This document shows positions 52,887-61,834 of a DNA stretch of 64,000 bases, piece after piece; position 1 is the stretch's first letter, and every line of letters begins with the position of its first letter. Location: positions 850,060-914,059 of the forward strand of contig NZ_OBMU01000001.1 of assembly GCF_900218065.1 (NCBI RefSeq), read 5' to 3'. The translations under genes were made by a program, and so were the position numbers. Under the pieces are notes generated by a model, which was given only the letters and a program-made list of their open reading frames with translations, ran no database searches and was not told the DNA's origin. The DNA comes from Novosphingobium sp. Chol11 (GTDB taxonomy: Bacteria; Pseudomonadota; Alphaproteobacteria; Sphingomonadales; Sphingomonadaceae).

Positions 52887-53699
52887 ATGACGCAAGCTTG
52901 GCCCGCGCACCTGTTCATGGCCGGCTGCGGCAATATGGCGGGGCAAATGCTCGCCCGGTGGCTGGCATGCGGCCTTGATCCCGCGCGCGTCACCGTGTTG
53001 CGCCCCAGCGGCCGTGCGGTCGCGGATGGGGTGCAAGTGGTGACCGATTACCCCGCCTCGCTCCCGGCACAGGCGATGGTCATGCTGGGTATGAAGCCCT
53101 ATCAGCTGGATGATGTGGCGGTGTCGCTGGCACCGCTGTGCATGGCGGACACGCGCATCGTTTCTATTCTGGCCGGGACGCCGGTTGCCGACCTGCGGCA
53201 ACGTTTTCCGGCCGTCCGGGACGTTATCCGGGCGATGCCGAACCTGCCGGTCGCCTTGGGGCAGGGCGTCACCGGACTATATGCCGACCGCGATGTTTCG
53301 CCAGCAGCGCGATCCGCAGTGGATGCGATCATAAAGCCATTGGGCGCGGCCGAGTGGATCGAAGAGGAAGGGCAGTTCAACGCGCTGACCGCCCTGTCGG
53401 GCTGTGGCCCTGCCTTCTTGTTCCGTTTCATCGACGCCTTCTCGCGCGCGGGAGCAGCCATAGGGCTTTCGGCCGATCAGGCCGCAAGGATGGCGCTCGC
53501 TACCGTCCAGGGCTCTGCCAATCTCGCTGCCCAGGCGGAGGAAAGCCCAGCGACATTGGCTGACCGCGTGGCGAGCCCCGGCGGCATGACACGCGAGGGG
53601 TTGAACGTCCTCGACGCGGACGACCGGTTGCTCAACCTTCTCATCGATACGCTGGCGGCGGCACGGGACCGGGGCGAGGAAATCGCCCGCGCGCGCTGA
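52887..53699 (+). CDS. proC: Pyrroline-5-carboxylate reductase
   Basis: Last step of proline synthesis. 270 residues. N-terminal Rossmann G-C-G-N-M-A-G, the V-M-L-G-M-K-P segment and the C-terminal helical L-S-G-C-G-P-A-F-L-F signature with S-P-G-G-M-T at the end. ATG 52887 has TGAGGATT 7 nt upstream; TTG 52881 is the alternative. Confidence 0.92.
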   Translation: MTQAWPAHLFMAGCGNMAGQMLARWLACGLDPARVTVLRPSGRAVADGVQVVTDYPASLPAQAMVMLGMKPYQLDDVAVSLAPLCMADTRIVSILAGTPVADLRQRFPAVRDVIRAMPNLPVALGQGVTGLYADRDVSPAARSAVDAIIKPLGAAEWIEEEGQFNALTALSGCGPAFLFRFIDAFSRAGAAIGLSADQAARMALATVQGSANLAAQAEESPATLADRVASPGGMTREGLNVLDADDRLLNLLIDTLAAARDRGEEIARAR

Positions 53700-53770
53700 T
53701 CCGCGCTCCCGATGCGAGTTTAAGGCGCCCGGCGTGGCTGTCCGGGCATCTGTGAATATTGGAGTTTGTC

Positions 53771-54268
53771 ATGCTGCCTGCCGATACGCCGATCCTGCTC
53801 CTGACCACCGGCGGGACGATCGACAAAATCTATTTCGATGCCTTGTCGGACTATAAGGTCGGCGAAAGCGTGGTCGCCAAACTGCTGCAGATCGGCGGCG
53901 TCAAGCGCCCCTTCCGCATAGAAGAGGTGACGCGCAAGGACAGCCTGGAACTGGACGACGCCGACCGGGCGCAGATCCGCGAGCGGATTCTCTCCGCGCC
54001 GGAAAGCCATATCGTCATCACCCATGGCACGGATACCATGACGGACACGGCCAGGACGCTTGAGGACATAGCAGGCAAGACGATCGTGCTTGTCGGCGCG
54101 CTCGCCCCGGCGCGTTTCGGTGAAAGCGACGCGAGCTTCAACCTGGGCATGGCCTTCGCGACAGCCCAGATTGCCGGGCCCGGCGTCTACATCAGCATGA
54201 GCGGATCGGTGTTCCGCGCAGATCAGGTCGTAAAGGACCGGGCAAAAGGCGCCTTCGTCCCGCGATAA
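53771..54268 (+). CDS. Half-size L-asparaginase-like protein (N-terminal domain only)
   Basis: 165 residues. It shows the L-L-T-T-G-G-T-I-D-K first catalytic motif and T-H-G-T-D-T-M, the two Thr-containing motifs of type I/II asparaginases. Standard enzymes have about 320-350 residues with a C-terminal dimer domain, which is absent here. The stop codon is clean and no degraded 3' half follows. Known single-domain asparaginase-like proteins exist in proteobacteria. Activity is uncertain. Confidence 0.8.
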   Translation: MLPADTPILLLTTGGTIDKIYFDALSDYKVGESVVAKLLQIGGVKRPFRIEEVTRKDSLELDDADRAQIRERILSAPESHIVITHGTDTMTDTARTLEDIAGKTIVLVGALAPARFGESDASFNLGMAFATAQIAGPGVYISMSGSVFRADQVVKDRAKGAFVPR

Positions 54269-54299
54269 GGTGCCCATCCGCGTCAGCGCCATCTCCACA

Positions 54300-54320
54300 T
54301 CGACAGGCTCAGCCGAACGG
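54300..54320. repeat. Half copy of the sphingomonad palindromic repeat
   Basis: TCGACAGGCTCAGCCGAACGG matches one arm of the repeat at 61617-61695. It is in a 206-bp intergenic gap. Solo half-sites are common for this repeat type. Confidence 0.5.
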
Positions 54321-54474
54321 GTTGAATGGTTCCGATCAACACTCTGCCCGAAGATCATTTCTCGCATCTCCGCGTGAAACATCTATCCCGCGACCGTCCC
54401 CATATCTGACGCAGGAACCGCCTCCGCCATCGCGCATTATTCGTGCGGGTGGCGTAACGATGAGGAGGAAATTC

Positions 54475-54705
54475 ATGGCCGATTATCAGGAGCGTCCAAC
54501 GACGACGACTACGGTGATTGAGAAGCGCAGCGGCGGCACGGCGATTGCTGTCCTGCTCCTCGTGGTAGTAGTGGCGATCGCCGCCTTTTTCCTGATCAGC
54601 AGCCAGACCCGCAAGGACAGCGCGGTCGAGAGCGCTGCCACGCAAGTCGGTCAAGCCGCGAGTGATGTTGGAAGCGCAGCAAAGGACGCAGCGAACGGCG
54701 AATAG
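54475..54705 (+). CDS. 76-residue single-span membrane protein
   Basis: ATG 54475 follows AGGAGGA. The product starts MADYQERPTTTTTVIEKR, has one membrane helix (about 22-42, Val/Ala-rich) and a C-terminal part with A-A-T-Q-V-G-Q-A-A-S-D-V-G-S-A-A-K-D type heptads suggesting a short amphipathic helix. No family recognised; similar short proteins occur in sphingomonads. It is followed by a strong terminator. Confidence 0.72.
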   Translation: MADYQERPTTTTTVIEKRSGGTAIAVLLLVVVVAIAAFFLISSQTRKDSAVESAATQVGQAASDVGSAAKDAANGE

Positions 54706-54746
54706 GCGGGAACAGCTTGGCCGCGCCGTGCCTAAACTCAGCACCA

Positions 54747-54785
54747 CAAAAAAAAGGGCGCCCCTGTTTGGAGCGCCCTTTCTAC
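54747..54785. terminator. Bidirectional Rho-independent terminator
   Basis: GGGCGC (54756-54761) and GCGCCC (54773-54778) form the stem; A-run before and TTTC after serve plus-strand transcription, and the complementary T-run serves the minus strand carD. Placed between convergent units. Confidence 0.75.
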
Positions 54786-54823
54786 ATTGCTTCACCTGCC
54801 GTCATCGGCTCGGTTAAGGAAAT

Positions 54824-55351
54824 TCAGCCTTCCACCTTGGCATATTTGGGGGCGGCTTCGTTCAGGATGCGCAGGATCTTCTTGAGGGCGCTCGGCTCGT
54901 CCGTCTCTTCCATCGCGGCTAATTCGCGAGCAAGACGGCTGGACGCAGCTTCGAAGATCTGGCGTTCGGAATAGCTCTGCTCGGGCTGATCGTCAGCTCG
55001 GAACAGGTCGCGCGTCACTTCGGCGATGGAAACCAGATCGCCGGAGTTGATCTTCGCTTCATATTCCTGCGCGCGGCGCGACCACATGGTGCGCTTCACC
55101 TTCGGCTTGCCCTTCAGCGTTTCGATCGCTTCTTCCAGGGTCTTGTTCGACGAAAGCTTGCGCATGCCGACGCCTTCGGCCTTGTTCGTCGGCACGCGGA
55201 GCGTCATGCGCTCCTTTTCGAACCGGAGCACATACAGCTCCAGCTCCATGCCCGCGATCTGCTCCTTCTGAAGCTCCACCACACGGCCAACGCCATGCTT
55301 GGGGTAAACGACATAATCACCAACGTCAAAGGACAGCGCCTTGGCAGCCAT
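54824..55351 (-). CDS. CarD-family transcriptional regulator
   Basis: 175 residues starting M-A-A-K-A-L-S-F-D-V-G-D-Y-V-V-Y-P-K-H-G-V-G. The N-terminal RNA-polymerase-interacting domain and a C-terminal helical DNA-binding domain (T-M-W-S-R-R-A-Q-E-Y-E) match CarD, which stabilises open complexes. Start at 55351 with GAAAGG 7 nt upstream; longer frame to 55438 lacks support. Usually essential in alphaproteobacteria. Confidence 0.9.
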   Translation of the reverse strand: MAAKALSFDVGDYVVYPKHGVGRVVELQKEQIAGMELELYVLRFEKERMTLRVPTNKAEGVGMRKLSSNKTLEEAIETLKGKPKVKRTMWSRRAQEYEAKINSGDLVSIAEVTRDLFRADDQPEQSYSERQIFEAASSRLARELAAMEETDEPSALKKILRILNEAAPKYAKVEG

Positions 55352-55673
55352 TTGAAACCTTTCTAATTCTACCGGAGACGAGCAACCGCCGGTCACAGAA
55401 GCGCGGATGAGGCGCAACCGGGGAATCCACGGCGTCACCGTCAGGACATGAGCGAATACTCCAGGACGGATGCGACCATTTCCGCCTCTTGTCCTTCATT
55501 TAGCAGATTCGTAACAAAATTGCCACCCCCAGACGCAAAATCCGGGAGTAGGTGCGAGGGTGAGACGCTAGGGCTAGTAAGTTGCTCTTGCCCAGCCGCC
55601 GAATTTTCCGGCCGAATGGCAGGGCGCTCCTTGCCATGAGCGCGTCGATGATTTTATCGACGCCACCCTATGA
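55352..55673. other. Gap between carD and fdxA
   Basis: No convincing gene in 322 bp. The plus-strand frame at 55448-55639 lacks a good ribosome site and family features. The section next to fdxA contains the hairpin at 55642-55663. The carD promoter must lie in the left part. Confidence 0.55.
55642..55663 (-). terminator. Hairpin after fdxA
   Basis: GCGTCGAT (55642-55649) and ATCGACGC (55656-55663) pair with a 6-nt loop. On the minus strand it is 11 bp past the fdxA stop. No T-run. Confidence 0.5.
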
Positions 55674-56012
55674 TCAGCTGCCGGAACCGGGCTCGGGAGA
55701 GAAGAACTTCTCCAGCTTGTTTTCAATGCCCTTCATTTCATCAGCATCGGCGGGTGCGTCGCCCTTGACGGTGATGTTGGGCCATTCAGCGGAGAATTTG
55801 GTGTTCAGTTCCAGCCACTTTTCCAGGCCATTTTCCGTGTCGGGCAAAATGGCTTCGGCCGGGCATTCCGGCTCGCACACGCCGCAATCGATGCACTCGT
55901 TCGGATTGATGACCAGCATGTTTTCGCCCTCGTAGAAGCAATCGACGGGGCAGACCTCGACGCAATCCATATATTTGCAGCGGATGCAGTTGTCGGTCAC
56001 GACATAGGTCAT
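55674..56012 (-). CDS. fdxA: Ferredoxin FdxA (7Fe type)
   Basis: 112 residues with [14 protein letters not shown] and [12 protein letters not shown], giving [3Fe-4S] and [4Fe-4S] clusters. The C-terminal 50 residues extend the domain as in proteobacterial FdxA. It carries electrons to unknown partners. Confidence 0.95.
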   Translation of the reverse strand: MTYVVTDNCIRCKYMDCVEVCPVDCFYEGENMLVINPNECIDCGVCEPECPAEAILPDTENGLEKWLELNTKFSAEWPNITVKGDAPADADEMKGIENKLEKFFSPEPGSGS

Positions 56013-56097
56013 GGATCAGCACTCTAAAGGGGTTTCGACAGCGGCGGCCCTGCTATGCCGCGCGCGCGCGAAGGTCAATGAGGATATTGTTGCGGCC

Positions 56098-56394
56098 CTA
56101 ATCGCCTAGCTTCAGTTCCTCATAGCAGCTTTGCGCTTCGGGGGCAGGGCCACGGCGGCCGGGGAGCTGGACGACGCGCACCACGCGCACGCCATGATGA
56201 TGGGGAAAGGTGATGAGGTCGCCCGTCCGCACCGGCGCATGGGCTCGCTCGATGCGGCGGCCGTTCAGCCGGATATGCCCATCCTCTGCCATTTTCTGCG
56301 CCATCGACCGACTTTTCGCGAGCCGCACGAACCACAGGAATTTGTCGATGCGCAGGCTCGGCCCATGGTTGCCGGCAGGGGCGCTCTCAGCCAT
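56098..56394 (-). CDS. S4-domain RNA-binding protein (Hsp15-like)
   Basis: 98 residues: L-R-I-D-K-F-L-W-F-V-R-L-A-K-S-R, D-G-H-I-R-L-N-G-R-R and V-R-T-G-D-L-I-T-F form an S4 domain as in Hsp15, which rescues stalled 50S subunits. The start ATG 56394 overlaps the helicase gene stop by 8 bp, so the two are coupled. Confidence 0.88.
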   Translation of the reverse strand: MAESAPAGNHGPSLRIDKFLWFVRLAKSRSMAQKMAEDGHIRLNGRRIERAHAPVRTGDLITFPHHHGVRVVRVVQLPGRRGPAPEAQSCYEELKLGD

Positions 56395-58990
56395 TGCGGC
56401 CCAGCAACTCCGCCAGGCCCGCAAAGGCATGGTTGCCATTCGCCGGCGTTGCGCTTGCGGCGGCGGGGCGGGGCGATGCACCGCGCGCAGGCGCGGCGCG
56501 CCGATTCGGCCCACGCCCCTGCTGCTGGTCGGGTCGAGCCTTTTGCCGTCCGCGGAACGTCCAGTTCGCGCCGCCTTCCGCCGCTGGTTCGATCGGCCGG
56601 AACCCGGCAAGGCGCATCAATTGGAGGAAGGAGGCTTCGTTGAGGCCGAGCGACACGATCTGCGGGCTAAGGGCTGTGAAGGCCTCGCCCTTCGCAATCG
56701 CTTCATGCGCCGCTCGCGCCATGCGCTCCGCCATGTCGATCCGCAGCATCTGGGCGTCAAAGCCCCTGAAGCCCGCGATACGCGCGCCCATCTGCTCCGC
56801 CCTTTCACCTGCGGGGATCAGCGTCAGGCCGGGAAGGGGAAGCGGAAGGCAAGGCTTGGCGATCCGCGCCGCCAGCAATGCCGACCGCCACCGCGCAGCT
56901 CCTGGCTTCAAGAGCCCGGGATGATAGATGTCGAGAACGCCGATATCGATGCCTGCGCGGCGCAGCAGGTGGCGCTGGTCCTTGTCGAGATGATTGAGGG
57001 CGGCGTCCAGATCCGTCCGGGCCATCACCCCGCCAGCGTCCGCCAATTGGGCGAAGACCGCGCGCACCACCGCAGGCACGGCCGGATCGGCGGCACTGGC
57101 GGCCATTTTGACGAGGGGTAGCAGATGCTTTTCCTTCTGCGCCTCCACCCAGGCGGCAAGGCGCGCAAGAACCTGCTTCTGCACATCCTGCCCAAGCGCC
57201 AGGAGCCCGCGATCCAGCCGGATTTCCGGCGCAAGCAGCGAGGACCCAGCAAGCAGCGCCGCGACGGCATTACCCTGCCAGCCGATACCAGGCGCCTGTC
57301 CCGGCTCGTCCATCAGCACGAAATCGGTGCCGGGCGCGCCCAGCAATTCGTCAGCCTTCACTCGCAATATCCTTCCAAGACGGCGTTCCGCCGCCGCCAG
57401 CAGCATCTTTCTATCCTGATGCCGCGTAGCCGGATCGACCGAGAAACGAAATCCGTCAAGTCGCCCGATCATCTCGCCATCGACGCAGACCGTCCCGTCC
57501 TGCTCCACATCGACCGGAAGATTGCTCGCATCCTGCCCCATGTCGCGCAGCAGGACTGAGGTGCGCCGATCCACGAAACGCTGGGTCAACGCTGTATGCA
57601 GGGCATCGGAAAGCCGCTCTTCCAGAGCGCGCGTCCGCTCTGCCATCTCGGCGGGATGCGCCAGCCAGTCGGGGCGGTGGGCGATGTAGGACCATGTCCG
57701 CGCCGCCGCGATCCGCGCGGACAGGGTATCGATATCACCCTGAACCGAATCGAGTCGCGTCAGTTGCTGGGCGAACCAGTCCCGTGGAATGTGGCCGCTG
57801 CCCTCCGACAGAAAGCGCCAGATCCGGTTCACCGTGCGCGCATGATGGTCCGCGCCCAGCTTCTGGAAGTCGGGAAGGCCGCAAGCGGCCCATAGCCGTT
57901 CGACCGCTTTCTTGCCCTGAACCCTTTCGATGACCAGCGGATCGTCCGACAGCCGCCGCAGCACGGCAAGGTCGACCGCTTCGGGTGCGGCACGCAGTTC
58001 ATCCCGGTCAGGCCGCGTCTCCAGTTCCATGATCAGCCGGTTGACGCTGTCCATGCGCGGCTTCCCCTCTCGCCAGAACAGCTGTTCGACAGGCGGGAAA
58101 TGATGATCTTCGATCGCTTCGATCTCTTCGGGCGTGAACGCCGCGTCGCCATCTTCATGGCCCAGGCTGCCGAAAGTGCCATCCTTGTGATGCCGTCCTG
58201 CACGCCCCGCAATCTGCGCCATTTCCGCTATGGTGAGCCGCCGCGTCCGTCGGCCGTCGAACTTGCGCAGCGAAGCGAAGGCGACATGGGCGACGTCGAG
58301 GTTCAGCCCCATGCCGATCGCATCGGTGGCGACCAGATAATCGACCTCGCCATTCAGGAACATCTGCACCTGCGCGTTGCGCGTGCGCGGGGAGAGCGCG
58401 CCCATCACAACGGCTGCGCCCCCGCGAAAGCGGCGCAGCATTTCCGCGACGGCATAGACTTCCTCCGCCGAGAAGGCGACGACCGCGGACCGCTTGGGCA
58501 GGCGTGACAATTTCTTCGCCCCGCCATAGGATAATGTCGAAAAGCGCGGGCGGCTGATGATCTCAACGTCCGGCACCAGCGCCTTCACGACCCGGCCGAT
58601 GCTGGCAGAGCCCAGGATCATGGTCTCTTCCCGCCCGCGCGCGCGCAGGAGCCGGTCGGTGAACACATGCCCGCGCTCCGGGTCGGACCCAAGTTGCGCC
58701 TCATCCAGCGCCACGAAAGCGAAATCCCCATCGACCGGCATCGATTCAGCGGTGCACAGATAATAGAGCGCGCCGGGCGGGAGTATCTTTTCTTCCCCGG
58801 TGATCAGCGCGACCTGATGCGCGCCCTTGATCGCGACCACCCGGTCATAGACTTCGCGCGCCAGCAAACGGAGCGGAAAGCCCATCATGCCGCTGGAATG
58901 ACCGCACATGCGCTCGACGGCCAGATGCGTCTTGCCGGTATTGGTGGGACCCAGCACGGCTGTGACGGGCGATCGGGCAAATTGAGCCAT
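56387..58990 (-). CDS. Suv3-like ATP-dependent RNA helicase
   Basis: 867 residues. Motif I G-P-T-N-T-G-K-T-H near residue 15, motif II L-D-E-A-Q-L near 95, motif VI Q-I-A-G-R-A-G-R near 260. The DEAQ-type pattern and the long C-terminal domain match the bacterial relatives of mitochondrial Suv3, which acts with polynucleotide phosphorylase or RNase in RNA turnover. The last 70 residues are Gly/Arg/Ala-rich and probably bind RNA. Coupled to the S4 gene. Confidence 0.9.
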   Translation of the reverse strand: MAQFARSPVTAVLGPTNTGKTHLAVERMCGHSSGMMGFPLRLLAREVYDRVVAIKGAHQVALITGEEKILPPGALYYLCTAESMPVDGDFAFVALDEAQLGSDPERGHVFTDRLLRARGREETMILGSASIGRVVKALVPDVEIISRPRFSTLSYGGAKKLSRLPKRSAVVAFSAEEVYAVAEMLRRFRGGAAVVMGALSPRTRNAQVQMFLNGEVDYLVATDAIGMGLNLDVAHVAFASLRKFDGRRTRRLTIAEMAQIAGRAGRHHKDGTFGSLGHEDGDAAFTPEEIEAIEDHHFPPVEQLFWREGKPRMDSVNRLIMELETRPDRDELRAAPEAVDLAVLRRLSDDPLVIERVQGKKAVERLWAACGLPDFQKLGADHHARTVNRIWRFLSEGSGHIPRDWFAQQLTRLDSVQGDIDTLSARIAAARTWSYIAHRPDWLAHPAEMAERTRALEERLSDALHTALTQRFVDRRTSVLLRDMGQDASNLPVDVEQDGTVCVDGEMIGRLDGFRFSVDPATRHQDRKMLLAAAERRLGRILRVKADELLGAPGTDFVLMDEPGQAPGIGWQGNAVAALLAGSSLLAPEIRLDRGLLALGQDVQKQVLARLAAWVEAQKEKHLLPLVKMAASAADPAVPAVVRAVFAQLADAGGVMARTDLDAALNHLDKDQRHLLRRAGIDIGVLDIYHPGLLKPGAARWRSALLAARIAKPCLPLPLPGLTLIPAGERAEQMGARIAGFRGFDAQMLRIDMAERMARAAHEAIAKGEAFTALSPQIVSLGLNEASFLQLMRLAGFRPIEPAAEGGANWTFRGRQKARPDQQQGRGPNRRAAPARGASPRPAAASATPANGNHAFAGLAELLGRNG

Positions 58991-59143
58991 GATCCTCTCT
59001 ATGTCGGGGATGAGCGCTGCAAGGGCAAGGGGAAGGCAGTGATTCTCCTCGGAGCGGTGGAGCTTGTGTCACTCAACGGCCGAAGGCCACGTTTCGTCGC
59101 GTGAAAAGAGTTAAAAAATCCGTCTTTATTTGACTTTAACCCT

Positions 59144-60751
59144 ATGCGTTCACAACAATGCCCACGAACGCGCGGCGGGGGCCGGGCGAAATTGCAGCCC
59201 GTGGGGGGCTTTTCCAAAGTGTTTCACGGCAGTCAATTCAGCCCTCAGCAGGGGGGCGCATCCGCATCCCTCTGGGTGACTGACGCGATCGGCGGGCGTC
59301 CCTTCGCGGCTGCCGATAGCCGAGACTGGCGCACCCGCCTGCGCGAATGGGCGGACGATGTCGAGCTGGTTCCCGATCTTGGCCAAAATGTCGGCAGCCG
59401 CACCTGGTTCCGCGGCCTTGCCACCTGTTTCGGCCTCTGTGCGTCAGCGCTCTACCTCTCGCCGGGCTTCCAGCCGCTGCCGGGCGCACCGCAACCGCTG
59501 CTCGACGCTCCGCAGTTCGAGGAAGTGCGCAGCCAGATGATCACGCCGCTTGCCATGGGCGCGGACAGCGGGCGGCGCATGGGGCCCACCGATGCCGTCC
59601 AGCCCCTGCGTGAGACGCCGGAGCGCCCGCAGATCGAATTGCGCGCCCAGATCGGGGGGAGTGACTCGCTCGGCCGCGCCTTGTCGCGCGCTGGCGTCAG
59701 CAATGCCGACGCCGCGCAGGTGATGGCTCTTGCCAGCGGCGACATTGCCAAGGGCCTGAAGCCGGGTACGCCGCTCGACATCATTCTTGGCCGCCGCGCC
59801 AGCCGCGACATGCCCCGCCCGCTGGATCATCTCGCTTTCCGCGCCCGGCTCGACCTCGCGCTCGAAATCAACCGGGTAGGTGGGATGCTTCAGGTAAAGC
59901 GCACGCCTATCCATGTCGACAATACGCCGCTGCGCATCCAGGGTGTGATCGGCGACAGCATCTATCAGTCCGCGCGCGCGGCCGGTGCGCCGCCCAAGGC
60001 GATCCAGAGCTTCCTGCGCGTTATTGCGCAGCAGGTCGATCTGGGATCGATCCAGAGCGGCGACCGCTACGACATCATCACCGAATATCGCCGTGCGGAA
60101 ACCGGAGACGTCGAAGTAGGCGACCTGTTGTTCGCGGGCCTGCACCGCGCCAGTGGACGTGGCATCGACATGCTGAAATGGACCAGCGACGGCCGCAGCC
60201 AGTGGTTCGAAGCATCGGGCGTCGGCGAACGTCGCGGCGTGCTGTCCGCGCCGGTGCGGGGGCGCATGTCATCCGGCTTCGGCATGCGCCGCCATCCCAT
60301 CCTCGGCTACACGCGCATGCATGCGGGGATCGACTTCGCCGCCGCCTATGGTTCGCCCATCTATGCGGCCACCGACGGCGTCGTGTCCTATTCCGGCCGC
60401 CATGGCGGCCATGGCAATTATGTCCGGCTGGAACATGGCAATGGCCTTGCCACCGGCTATGCGCATATGAGCCGCATCGCCGCACGCTACGGCCAGCGTG
60501 TCCGCCAGGGTCAGGTGATCGGCTATGTCGGGTCCAGCGGCCTTTCGACCGGCCCGCACCTCCATTATGAGCTGTATCGCAGCGGCCGCACGGTGAACCC
60601 GCTGTCGGTCAAGTTCACCACCACCGCGCAGCTTGCCGGGCGTGAACTGTCCGCGTTCCGCGAGCGGCTGAGGCAGCTCAAGAGCCTGCGGACGGGAATC
60701 CCCGTCACGGTCGCGCAGAACAAGCCGCAGGCTGCCGCGCCTGCCACATAG
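59144..60751 (+). CDS. M23-family metallopeptidase
   Basis: 535 residues, with one N-terminal membrane segment (about 90-108). Residues about 385-500 form the zinc peptidase domain: H-A-G-I-D-F, G-H-G-N-Y-V-R-L-E-H-G, H-M-S-R, and G-P-H-L-H-Y-E. It cleaves peptidoglycan cross-links or acts as a divisome activator. Two LysM-like or OapA-like modules precede the catalytic part. The start could be downstream of 59144. Confidence 0.88.
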   Translation: MRSQQCPRTRGGGRAKLQPVGGFSKVFHGSQFSPQQGGASASLWVTDAIGGRPFAAADSRDWRTRLREWADDVELVPDLGQNVGSRTWFRGLATCFGLCASALYLSPGFQPLPGAPQPLLDAPQFEEVRSQMITPLAMGADSGRRMGPTDAVQPLRETPERPQIELRAQIGGSDSLGRALSRAGVSNADAAQVMALASGDIAKGLKPGTPLDIILGRRASRDMPRPLDHLAFRARLDLALEINRVGGMLQVKRTPIHVDNTPLRIQGVIGDSIYQSARAAGAPPKAIQSFLRVIAQQVDLGSIQSGDRYDIITEYRRAETGDVEVGDLLFAGLHRASGRGIDMLKWTSDGRSQWFEASGVGERRGVLSAPVRGRMSSGFGMRRHPILGYTRMHAGIDFAAAYGSPIYAATDGVVSYSGRHGGHGNYVRLEHGNGLATGYAHMSRIAARYGQRVRQGQVIGYVGSSGLSTGPHLHYELYRSGRTVNPLSVKFTTTAQLAGRELSAFRERLRQLKSLRTGIPVTVAQNKPQAAAPAT

Positions 60752-60799
60752 AGCAATTAGCCGCTTCCCGTCCCCGGACCGCTTCGCTAACCCGCCTCC

Positions 60800-61582
60800 A
60801 TGACCAAGATCACCGCCCTGCTGCTCGCCGGATCGCGTCCCGGTTCCGATCCTCTGGCGCAGGCGGCCGGGGTCGCGGTCAAGCCTCTCGCTCCGGTTAG
60901 GGGCGAACCTATGATCAACTATCCCGCCCGCGCGCTGCTCGCGCATCCGTCGGTCGGACAGCTAGTCATTCTCACCCAAACGCCGGAGCTTTACCGCGCT
61001 GATCCCGCCACCGCCTGGCTGGACGAGGACCCGCGCGTCCGCTTCGAACAGAGCGGCAGCGGCATAGCATCCACATTGCTCGAACTCCTGGACCGGCCCG
61101 ATCTCCCCTTTCCGCTGCTCGTTACCACGGCCGACCATGTTCTGCTCGACGGCGACATGCTCGACCAGTTCGTTGCGGAGGCGGACGGGGCCGACATCGC
61201 GGTGGCGATGGTCGAACGCGCAACGCTGCTTGCTCGCTATCCGTCGTCCCGGCGCACCTGGCTCAAGTTCCGCGACGGCTGGTGGTCGGGCGCCAACCTC
61301 TTCTGGTTCGGCAGCGCCAAGGCGCGCGCGATCATCTCCCTCTGGCAGGAGGTGGAGCAGGACCGCAAGAAGGGGTGGAAGATCCTCGCCGCATTCGGGC
61401 CGATCGCCTTGCTCGGCGCCGTGCTGCGCGTCTCCACATTGCGCGGCGGCATAGCGCGCGTAGGCCGCCGCTTTGATCTCTTCGCCAGACTGGTGCCCAT
61501 GCGCAAAGCGGAAGCCTGCATCGACGCGGACAAGGTCGAGGACGTCGCCCTCATCGAACAGATATTGGACCGTCGCGGTTAG
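60800..61582 (+). CDS. MobA-like nucleotidyltransferase family protein
   Basis: 260 residues. The N-terminus A-L-L-L-A-G-S-R-P-G-S-D-P-L with G-V-A-V-K-P-L resembles NTP-transferase domains (MobA/GlmU type), and T-T-A-D-H-V-L-L contains the metal-binding Asp. The product cannot be named: related proteins make cofactor or nucleotide-sugar precursors. Confidence 0.82.
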   Translation: MTKITALLLAGSRPGSDPLAQAAGVAVKPLAPVRGEPMINYPARALLAHPSVGQLVILTQTPELYRADPATAWLDEDPRVRFEQSGSGIASTLLELLDRPDLPFPLLVTTADHVLLDGDMLDQFVAEADGADIAVAMVERATLLARYPSSRRTWLKFRDGWWSGANLFWFGSAKARAIISLWQEVEQDRKKGWKILAAFGPIALLGAVLRVSTLRGGIARVGRRFDLFARLVPMRKAEACIDADKVEDVALIEQILDRRG

Positions 61583-61616
61583 CTTTAGCGCTATTCGGTC
61601 GCGCAACCCTCAATTC

Positions 61617-61695
61617 CCGTTCGCCCTGAGCCTGTCGAAGGGCTCCACTTCCCCTCTTCGTAAGAAGAGGGCTTCGACAAGCTCAGCCCGAACGG
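61617..61695. repeat. Sphingomonad palindromic intergenic repeat (full copy)
   Basis: Two 28-bp arms (61617-61644 and 61668-61695), imperfectly inverted, contain CCGTTCG...GAGCCTGTCGAAG and its counterpart, around a nested CCTCTTC/GAAGAGG stem. Half or reduced copies occur at 26247 and 54300. It forms a large cruciform in the gap before sdhB. Confidence 0.75.
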
Positions 61696-61834
61696 ATGGC
61701 GTGATTGGGATTGAGCGCAACCCGTCCAAGCTTTTGCCACTTTGATGGGTAGCAAATGGCTGAACGAGGCGCTAAGGGCCTCATGCGCGCGCCCCCATGA
61801 TGATTATCGGCGCGGACGGAGGACATCTTAAACC

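Noticed and set aside
61473-61745. 90-codon frame after the nucleotidyltransferase
   Set aside because: Its second half is the translated palindromic repeat (F-A-L-S-L-S-K-G text), a known false ORF source.
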